Assembly (NCBI GenBank): GCA_012064385.1
Contig: QRDG01000527.1
Location: forward strand, 2,879,547 to 2,943,546
DNA from: Puccinellia tenuiflora
Lineage: Eukaryota > Streptophyta > Magnoliopsida > Poales > Poaceae
Length of the DNA stretch: 64,000 nt
Direction of reading: 5' to 3'
Each line of letters starts with the position of its first letter. The first letter of the stretch is position 1. Shown here piece after piece: positions 57,201-64,000 of the stretch. The position numbers and the translations under genes are program-made. The notes below the pieces were generated by a model, which worked only from the letters and a program-made list of their open reading frames with translations, was not told where the DNA came from and did no database searches.

Positions 57201-57545
57201 CTAAAGAATCTAGCATACGAGACCGAACCATTCGTGCTTGCCAGTGAAGTGGCCCAGGTTTTCTATGTGAAGGACATGTCTACCAAACCGAAAAAAAGAA
57301 AAGAAAGGCAAGAGGACACATCATATGATGAGCCAAAGCGCCACATAGTTCTTTCAGGAAAAAGAAACATCGTGGGAGTGGAGGACAAGACAGACATGTC
57401 AGAAGATTATAATAAGTTTGATTATATTGCACCCTTCAAGGTGAAAACTGACCCAAGCATCGTGTTAAATAACGAAGATTGTCCATGGTTGCGTCGCAAT
57501 CAGAAGAAAGGGAAACACACGAAGAAAACTCAGAAGACTAGATAG
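54220..57545 (+). pseudogene. CACTA (TNP2-type) transposase, broken by a stop and a frameshift
   Basis: The start ATGAACCGACAATGG follows an acceptor AATGCAG. The N-terminal transposase-associated domain (about residues 1-80) has RQWMYGDRR and a Cys/His set (CCPCSSC). An acidic stretch follows, then the TNP2 core from about 54850 with CPVCG, and after 55050 TWPVTLCIYNLPPW, FVTINDWPAL and CTHCLG. The late part has the FNIMTHLIVHLVEE segment (a DUF4218-type region) and the WELDYG...PLFRCKWF segment (a DUF4216-type region). The frame is broken by TGA at 55048-55050, where a Trp codon is expected, and by loss of one base near 55850. Only these two lesions interrupt about 1100 codons, so inactivation is recent. 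The nuclear enzyme would cut at the CACTA ends. Confidence 0.9.
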
Positions 57546-57576
57546 GGATGTGTTGGTGATGTGTAATAATAAACTT

Positions 57577-57641
57577 GGCATAGTTTGTTTGAATGGGTCC
57601 ATATTCCACACAAACATGCATCTTGGAAGCACGGACAATGT
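57577..57641 (+). repeat. 65-bp direct repeat, copy 1
   Basis: Matches 59169-59233 over the full 65 bases (GGCATAGTTTGTTTGAATGG at the start). Lies in the 3' region of the transposase gene. Confidence 0.95.
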
Positions 57642-57672
57642 ATTAAACCTTTTATCAAATGCACACGGTTTC

Positions 57673-57742
57673 CCCGTCATACAGCCCAACGGTGGCTCGT
57701 GAGTGCCTGCATATCAAATGCACCGTTGGGCTGTATGACGGG
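57673..57742. repeat. Perfect 22-bp inverted repeat with 26-bp loop
   Basis: Arms at 57673-57694 and 57721-57742, CCCGTCATACAGCCCAACGG and complement. Pairing extends imperfectly outward by several bases. The RNA of this region would fold into a stable stem. Confidence 0.95.
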
Positions 57743-58074
57743 AATCCGAATGATTTGTATTCGGTCGATGAACTGAAGTGAGCAGCAAATCGACCTTCGA
57801 TCCAAGCAGCCGCAAGACTTCTTTGATGATCTAACGACCAGTCCCAAAAAGTGTTGGGAATGTTGTAGATCATCAAAGAGCCTTGCAGCCACTCCCACCT
57901 ACCTCGGCAATTCATCATTGTGTCACCCTAATCAAGTGGTTAGATTCAACCTACCCGAGGGCTTGTGTTAGGGAACATGCCAGCGGGTAGGCTAAATCCA
58001 ACCATTGGGTTCGGTGGCAAAGGTAGACGCTCGTTGTGTGCCATTTTGCAGCAGGGACGTCGCTATTTATAGGC

Positions 58075-58595
58075 GATTAGAGAAACACACCCCTGATCCA
58101 ACGGCTCACAAGTGCTGTAAAGAAACACACCCCTGATCCAACGGCTCACAAGTGCTTGAAAGAAACACACGATCCGTGTGCTTCTTTAGTCCCGGTTGGT
58201 AACACGAACCGGTACTAAAGGCACTGATCCAACAGCTCACAAGCGCTAAAAGGAAACACACGATCCGTGTGCTTCTGATCCAATGGCTCACAAGCGCTCT
58301 AAAGAAACACACCCCTGATCCAACGGCTCACAAGCGCTTGAAAGAAACACACGATCCGTGTGCTTCTTTAGTCCCGGTTGGTAACACGAACCGGTACTAA
58401 AGGCACTGATCCAACAGTTCACAAGCGCTCGAAGGAAACACACGATACGTGTGCTTCTGATCCAACGGCTCACAAGCGCTCTAAAGAAACACACACCTGA
58501 TCCAACGGCTCACAAGCGCTTGAAAGAAACACACGATCCGTGTGCTTCTTTAGTCCCAGTTGGTAACACGAACCGGTACTAAAGGCCCTGATCAC
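58075..58595 (+). repeat. Composite tandem array with hairpins, about 185-bp period
   Basis: Repeats of CTGATCCAACGGCTCACAAG and AAACACACGATCCGTGTG, with GGTTGGTAACACGAACCGG plus TACTAAAG at about 58182-58220, 58370-58405 and 58555-58583. Each hairpin is of the subterminal type found at the element's left end, but the array sits far inside, directly before a TATA box. Confidence 0.85.
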
Positions 58596-58602
58596 TCTAT
58601 AT

Positions 58603-58615
58603 ATATATGTAGGCT
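58603..58615 (+). promoter_or_regulatory. TATA box of the small CACTA ORF
   Basis: CTATATATATATG, about 60-70 bases before the ATG at 58675-58677. Confidence 0.55.
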
Positions 58616-58674
58616 TGGCCTCCATTGCCATATCACATCTAAACTCATATCTGCAACCTCATCACTCGGCGACG

Positions 58675-59059
58675 ATGTCCATGTTGCACTAGAGGGGCGA
58701 TGTGCGGGACTGGGCTCCACCGGGCTGGCACTGGGAGGTGCTACCTTCCGGGACGCGCAGCTTGGTGAGGAATCCGGGTGACGTCGTCGACCCGGATCTT
58801 CTGTGGTGGCAGTCGCGTGGGCCACGCTCGGTGCAGAGGGAGCCGGCCTCCGAGGAGGTGGTACGTCGCCGTATCAGGGAGGAGGATGAGCACGTCCGTC
58901 GCTACATGTATCTATTGGATAGGCAGTATGACAGTAGGTGGTCATTTCTTCAGAGGGTTCCTTCTCACGTGAGCTATGACCCTGTGAGGGTTCCTTCTCT
59001 TTGGATGCGCAGCGCCGGAGGCTCAGCACCCCGCAGCTCAGGAACTTGGAATATGTCCT
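58675..59059 (+). pseudogene. Small CACTA-borne ORF with an early stop
   Basis: Begins MSMLH and meets TAG at the sixth codon. The frame then stays open to 59059 (about 120 codons) with DWAPPGWHWEVL, DPDLLWWQSRGP and EEDEHVRRYMYLLDRQYDSRW. Trp-rich start, LLW-QSRGP motif and a charged helix give it the look of small uncharacterised proteins that recur in Triticeae CACTA elements. It has its own TATA box and hairpin-rich upstream array. Function unknown; the early stop makes this copy doubtful unless the downstream frame has another start. Confidence 0.5.
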
Positions 59060-59168
59060 AGGCAGTACGACAGTTCTGTTGAAAACTTGTTCACAACAAA
59101 GAGCTATCTCCTCCTAACATTCTAGGGTTTCTGTCGAAATAACGGGTGTTATGGCCAAATACATGCAT

Positions 59169-59233
59169 GGCATAGTTTGTTTGAATGGGTCCATATTCCA
59201 CACAAACATGCATCTTGGAAGCACGGACAATGT
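59169..59233 (+). repeat. 65-bp direct repeat, copy 2
   Basis: Full match to 57577-57641. The two copies bracket the small ORF with its repeat array (about 1.53 kb). Confidence 0.95.
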
Positions 59234-59239
59234 TGACGA

Positions 59240-59680
59240 AGGAAGTTTTTTTTATTGAATAAAAAAACCATTTTCCATTTTTCGAGTGTCAGAAATGGTT
59301 TTTTTTGTGAAGGACCTACCAGAAATATGTTGCAAAACTTGGGTGATTCATTTTTTTAATATGCTAGAACATGTTATATGCACAAATAATCAATTTGTTT
59401 TCAAAGAAAAGATTTCCATCCACCTCTTTTAAAAATCACAAATTTCTGCCGATTCTGCTGGAAACGGGACAAATTTCTAGACTTAATTATAGTTTCTAGA
59501 AATATTTAATTCCATTTTGAAATTTAAAAATTTGAAAATGTTACAAAACATCACAAAATTATTATGGGTTTATATTTTTTAATTTTACAAAATTTTAGAA
59601 ATTAGTTTCATGTCATTTGGACTTTTCTTTCAAAAGTTATAGTTGTTTTAATAAAATAGGAAAAGAAAAAGAGAGAAAAC
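59240..59680. other. AT-rich noncoding stretch in the CACTA element
   Basis: Homopolymer-rich. No gene or repeat boundary recognised. Confidence 0.5.
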
Positions 59681-59683
59681 CCT

Positions 59684-59827
59684 TTGGTACCGGTTGGTGA
59701 GAAAAACCGGTACCAAAGGTTGTGCGGTTCGCGCCCAATTTTTGGTGGATCTTTGGTACCGGTTGGTAGCTAAAACCGGTACCAATGCCTCTTTGGTACC
59801 GGTTGGTGGCACAAACCGGTACCAAAG
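59684..59827 (+). repeat. Hairpin repeats, TTGGTACCGG type
   Basis: Three inverted pairs TTTGGTACCGGTT...AACCGGTACCAA with short loops (GGTGAGAA, GGTAGCT, GGTGGCAC). Same design as the left-end repeats but with ACC/GGT in place of ACT/AGT, a different subfamily. Lies upstream of the Ulp1-type gene. Confidence 0.85.
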
Positions 59828-60299
59828 GTCAAAAACAAGGCTCCAAGAGCGCGGGACTTGGCCATTCTTGGCCAAATCACCGTAGACGAACCGACGCGCC
59901 TCCGGGCTCCTGATCGCCGACGAGACGCCGTCAGGCTGCCGCCGCCGGGAATCGCTCCCTCGCGCCCTGCGCCGCCGCCTGCGCAGCCGCCAGCACGCCC
60001 CTGCGCCGCCGCCTGCACGCCCCTGCGCCTCCACCTCGGTGCGCCGCGCGCCGGCCCCGAACGCCTCCACCTCCGTGCGCCGGCGGCCCCTGCCCCTCCA
60101 CCTCCGTGCGCCGCCGGCCCCACCACGCTCCTCCGCCTCCACCACTGTGCGCCGCCGGCCCCTGCCCCTCCACCTCCGTGCGCCGCCGGCCCCTGCCCCT
60201 GCTCCACCACGCGCCTCCGCCTCCACCACCTCGCCTCCACCACGCGCCTCCGGCCGTCTCCACGCGCCTCCACCACGCGCCTCCGCCTCCGCCTCCGGC

Positions 60300-60787
60300 C
60301 GCAGGTACTATTTTTTTTTGTTTTTTTTCTTAGTGGTTATTGTTATTTTTACTTATTTACAAATGTCTCAATATTGTTACATATAAATTTAAGTAAATAG
60401 AAACACTAGAAAATTAGTATTAGAATTATTAGAATTTTTAAGTACTTAGAATTATTAGTTTTTTAAGTACTTAGATATTAGTTTTTTTAAGTACTTAAAT
60501 ATTAGTTTTTTTAGTACTTAGAATTATTAGAATTTTTAAGTACTTAGATATTAGTTTTTTTAGTAGAATTTTTAAGTACTTAGATATTAGTTTTTTTAGT
60601 ACTTAGAATTATTAGAATTTTTAGAATAGAATATTAGTATTAGAATATTAGTATTAGAATATTAGTATTAGAATTATTAGTATTAAATATTAGTGTTAGA
60701 ATTTTGTAGTGAATTGCTATTTAAAATTTTCTATTTCAAATTTGCCAAGTGAATTTGCTATTTAAAATTTTGTAGTGACATTGAGCT
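60300..60787 (+). other. Probable leader intron of the Ulp1-type gene
   Basis: Follows a Pro/Arg-coding GC-rich leader (59900-60300). Very AT-rich, with many TTAGTA and AGTACTTAGA words repeated between 60400 and 60700. No protein. Confidence 0.45.
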
Positions 60788-63700
60788 ATGGATCCGGACT
60801 CCCCCCCTTCATCCGAAATGAGGAGGAAGAAGATTTGGTGCAACAAGTGATATATAATAATGCCCGACCATATGAGGATGACGATGGCGAAGACTTAACC
60901 ACACAATTTCTGAACGACTCCGGTGAAGGACTTGAGTCTGAAGAAAGAAGGGCCGACGAAGTGCCCTTAACAAACTCCGGCAAGGTGTATATTATGGCAA
61001 TGCTATATCAGTAGATGCATTGATTTATTTGTATTGCACTTATTAACGAACCTTTTTTATTTTAGCCTTGTGGATCATCGAGCAATCTGCTAAAAAGCAA
61101 GGTCCTCGAGGCCCGACGAAACCTCTATCGGGCGAGGCTAAATTATCCCTCACCGCATTTAAGGCTAGTGGCGAACCGGTGGAACCAGCAGAGAACGTCA
61201 AAAAATTTATAAGTCAAGCTGGAGTTCTTGTTAGGGACATTGTACCGATCACCATTCCAGATTGGCATAAGCCGAAGAAGGCGGGGGTTGGCGATGAAGC
61301 TAGTTACGTCAGCGACGCTACAAAAGAGGTACTTTGGGGGAGTCTGCTGCCATACTTCAACCTACCGGTAGGCTTCACGGAAGGCCAGACGAAGAAGCTC
61401 AAGGAATGGACTTTTAAGAAGATGGCCGTACAATTCCAGACCTGGAAGAAAAAATTATGGGACAACTATGGACCTGAAGGTCCAGAATTCACTGGAAGAT
61501 TTGAGAAGCTAAAAGCCCTCTGGCCCGCATTTAAGGCGTATAGGAGCTCGTCAGAGTATAAGGCCCGATCAGCCATAAATGTAGAAAATGCTAAGAAGAA
61601 GCAATATTTTCATAAATTGGGGTCAGGTGGCTACAAGAGTGCCATTCCTAAGTGGAAAGCATATGAAGCTGAACTGCTGAAAAACGGGGTCATGCCACAG
61701 ACATACGACTGGCCCGAGCGGTCCAAGTTCTGGTTGTACGCGCATGGGGCAGGGTTGGACCCAAAGACAGGGCGAATCGTTGCAAAGGGTAAATGGAAGA
61801 CGAAAATTGAAAAAATCGCCAAGGAGCTTGAAGATGCAGTAGATAAGGTCAGAAAGGGAGTGTACATTCCCGATAGAGAGAATGACGAGTTGACACTAGC
61901 TCTGGGGAATCCAGAACACGTTGGACGAGTACGAACCCTCCCAGGTCTCACCATGAAGGATGCGTGGCCGGAGTGCGCAGACAGTTATAGAAGCCGTTCG
62001 AGAACGAAGAAGAAGTGCGCTGACCGATTATCGACATTGGAACTTAGGGTGCAGCAGCTGGAGCAGAATCTAACAGACTCAACTACTAGTCGGCAGAGGG
62101 CACCTGATCAGCAACTTCTTATAGAAGATCCTCAAGCCGATGCCGCCCCATCTCAGCCGAAAAGCAGCGTGGGTTCCTCGCATCTTGAAGGATGTGGAGC
62201 AAGCTACCCCGTGGATTATGTCACGGAGAAGACAGAGTGCGAGCTACATGTGCCAATAAGGAACATGTCCGTTAAGGTGGCGGTCGGCTATGTTTACCCA
62301 CAACAAGATGGAGCAACGCACCATCATCAGCCCATTCCAGCTGACTGTGCTCTTGTCGGGGTGGATGACATTGTGCCTACTTATGAAACAATGGATCTTG
62401 ATCATCCTGGAGGTGACGAGGAGAAGACACTGGGCGATGTCAAGCGCGGTTTCGCCCTCTGGAAAAAACAATACATCGTCTTTTCAGGCCCCGTGCCAAG
62501 GCCACCGACTCCTCGTGGTAGAAGTCCACATGTGCAACAAAGTCCACATGAGCCGCAAGGGCCATCGACTACTCCTGCTGGCAGTCCACATGAGCAGGAA
62601 GGGCCATCGACTCCTCGTGGTAGCAGTCCACATGAGCAGCAAGGGCCATCGACTCCTCGTGGTAGCAGTCCACATGAGCAACAAAGTCCACACCTACCGG
62701 AGGGGGGGCCCAGCGCGAGTCCACCACCTCGGTTACCTCCGCGTAAGAGAGCGCCCGTTAAGCGGAACGGTTCGCCGCCTAGGAAGATGCCTAGATTGGA
62801 GAGAACACGGCCGCCTCTTGAGAAGTTACCTTGGGAAAGATCTGAAGAGGAAAACAAGGCCATCGTTCAAGCCCAGGTGGATGCCCATTTTGCTAAGAAA
62901 GTGCCAGAGATACCTTTTGTGAAGACGCTAGATCCGGTGAAAGTCGTGCGTACCGTGGAGAATCTATATGACCCTGAACCGGTGTCATCAGACTATACGC
63001 GTTCTATTGAAAGGTCATATGACGAGATGGTCAGGGTGCAAAAAGGAGAACCGGTGATCCAAGTGGAAAAAGGGAAACAGGTGGTCGAGTCAAATAAAAG
63101 GAAACAAGTTCCCCAGCTCGGAGAACAACCCGTTCAATCGGTCCCCCCTCTCAAGGTGTTTGACGAGAAGGCCATTCAAAGTCGTCAACAACAAACAACC
63201 GGTACCGATGACGCCTTACTTGAAGTAGCATATCAATTTGTTCAAGGGAATAATTTGGTCGAGAATGTCTGCACCCTACCAACAAGAATGCGCCAACTGC
63301 ATAGCTGGTACTTGAATAGTGCAAAGGACGGGTTCGATTCTATCATGGTGAGAGTTAAGGAGGAGCACTACTTCCAAGAATACGCTGTGTCCGTTGACTT
63401 CAAGGAACTTTTTCAGTTATACAATCTCCTGGCCATCGACAAATCGTTGCTCAGTTGCTATTGTCTGTAAGTGATTTATTTATGTAATTTGAGAAGTCTT
63501 AAGCTCAGTTCGTTCATTTTCTGCAATTGTCCTCAATTTAATCTTTTGTGCGCTATATTATGCAGATTGAAGATGCTCGAATGCAAAAGGGATGATATCA
63601 ACGACATTGGGTTCATTGACGCGGAGACAATGCATCAAGTAACCATAACGGATCCCCTGCATAACAAGGATACACCGGCGACTTTGCTAAGGTTTTTGAA

Positions 63701-63964
63701 GCGACAACGTGACAAAAAACAAATACTTTGGCCTTACTTGTTCGAGTGAGTGTTACTGTCTTCTTTATCGTCATTATTTGAATACTTTGGCCAGATGTTA
63801 AAATTTTAAGTAATGAGTTATATCTATGACACTGCATATTTAAACGTGCGCAGCTTCCACTATATTCTTATCGTCATTAAAATGCACGATGGAGAAGTTC
63901 TAGTTTATGACTCACTAACCACAAAGCCGCTAAAGTACAAGCACTGTTTTGATATGCTCAAAAG
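60788..63964 (+). CDS. CACTA second gene, C-terminal Ulp1-like protease exons (partial, partly frameshifted)
   Basis: Exons: 60788-60984, 61066-63466, 63566-63745 and 63854-63964, continuing past the window. Exon 1 has ATG 60788 in one frame and the acidic EEEEDLVQQV segment in another, an indel in a C-run near 60800. A second one-base slip near 61095 is likely. Exon 2 keeps an 800-codon frame: a conserved segment found in grass CACTA proteins (VLVRDIVPI, WKKKLWDNYG), a coiled coil (LELRVQQLEQNL), a Pro/Ser/His repeat region (about 62490-62700, SPHEQQGPSTPRG), then a charged linker. Exons 3-4 read DINDIGFIDAETM, LLRFLKRQRDK, FHYILIVIKM and LVYDSL. These place the His and Asp of a Ulp1 (C48) catalytic triad; the Cys would lie beyond the window. 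Ulp1-type enzymes remove SUMO; its role in CACTA elements is unproven. Confidence 0.75.
62490..62700 (+). repeat. In-frame tandem repeat in the CACTA second gene
   Basis: Units of about 48 bp (GGGCCATCGACTCCTCGTGG, AGTCCACATGAGCAGCAA) occur about four times and encode SSPHEQQGPSTPRG. It keeps the frame, so protein length can vary between copies by whole units. Confidence 0.85.
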
Positions 63965-64000
63965 GTAATTTTAATTAATTCTTATCGGCTTCATCGTTAA

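Larger units (their letters stand above)
52859..64000 (+). mobile_element. CACTA element with TNP2-type transposase and Ulp1-like gene (right end outside window)
   Basis: The left end CACTAGTGGAAAAACAG is followed by hairpin subterminal repeats around CCGGTACTAAAG. The interior carries, all rightward, a coiled-coil/membrane ORF, a TNP2-type transposase, a small ORF, and a spliced gene whose last exons resemble a Ulp1 cysteine protease. Transposase plus a second gene with a Ulp1 domain is known from grass CACTA elements. The flank before the end is TGT (52856-52858); the right end and its duplication are beyond base 64000. Both main genes carry disabling changes. Confidence 0.85.

Overview
The window is plant nuclear DNA, most likely from a grass of the wheat/barley tribe (Triticeae). 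The evidence is spliced genes with GT-AG introns, few single-copy genes, and dense nested transposons of grass type: Stowaway and hAT MITEs, CACTA elements with CACTACAAG ends, a MULE, Gypsy LTR elements and a LINE stub. No bacterial features, CRISPR arrays, tRNAs or rRNAs were seen. All gene models come from reading frames and splice sites by eye; no database search was possible.

The host-gene island is at 0.5-17.3 kb, all on the minus strand. It holds a chloroplast-type RNA-binding protein with two RRMs (837-2450, last exon not in the window), a small five-exon gene of unknown function with a membrane segment and an acidic helical tail (3046-4981), and a bHLH transcription factor of the group with a C-terminal ACT-like domain (15521-16946). 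Small insertions lie between them: a LINE 3' stub with a 15-bp target duplication, a 311-bp hAT MITE with an 8-bp duplication, a Stowaway, and a young 4.0-kb non-coding LTR element (10834-14850) whose LTRs differ by about one base.

The MULE at 17363-28527 is an 11.2-kb, apparently complete Mutator-like element with 251-bp terminal inverted repeats and a 9-bp target duplication, inserted about 0.4 kb upstream of the bHLH start codon. It encodes a plant-mobile-domain protein and an unknown 453-aa protein rightward, and a 1082-aa MULE transposase with a coiled-coil ORF leftward. The two convergent pairs meet at a 730-bp inverted repeat. Seventeen copies of a 25-bp palindrome (ATGGCGCC, 9-nt spacer, GGCGCCAT) sit only in the two termini, between the two rightward genes, and in the central hairpin. 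This is the most distinctive architecture in the window.

The region 28.5-33.5 kb holds decayed transposon ORFs. From 33493 to 49851 lies a CACTA element that captured fragments resembling an OTU deubiquitinase and the 26S proteasome subunit RPN5. It was later entered by a solo LTR and by an 11-kb Gypsy element (36130-47184, minus strand). The Gypsy polyprotein is broken by seven in-frame stops, all TAG where Gln is expected, by two frameshifts, and by Asp-to-Asn changes at the protease and reverse-transcriptase active sites. Between pol and its 3' LTR it carries two genes on the opposite strand, one B3-domain-like and one with a TATA box and an intron.

A second, truncated CACTA right end (to 52531), a 290-bp tandem duplication and another Stowaway follow. 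From 52859 to beyond the window end runs a third CACTA element. It contains a coiled-coil/membrane protein, a broken TNP2-type transposase, a small broken ORF, and a gene whose C-terminal exons look like a Ulp1-type cysteine protease. Hairpin repeats built on ACCGGTAC lie upstream of each of its transcription units.
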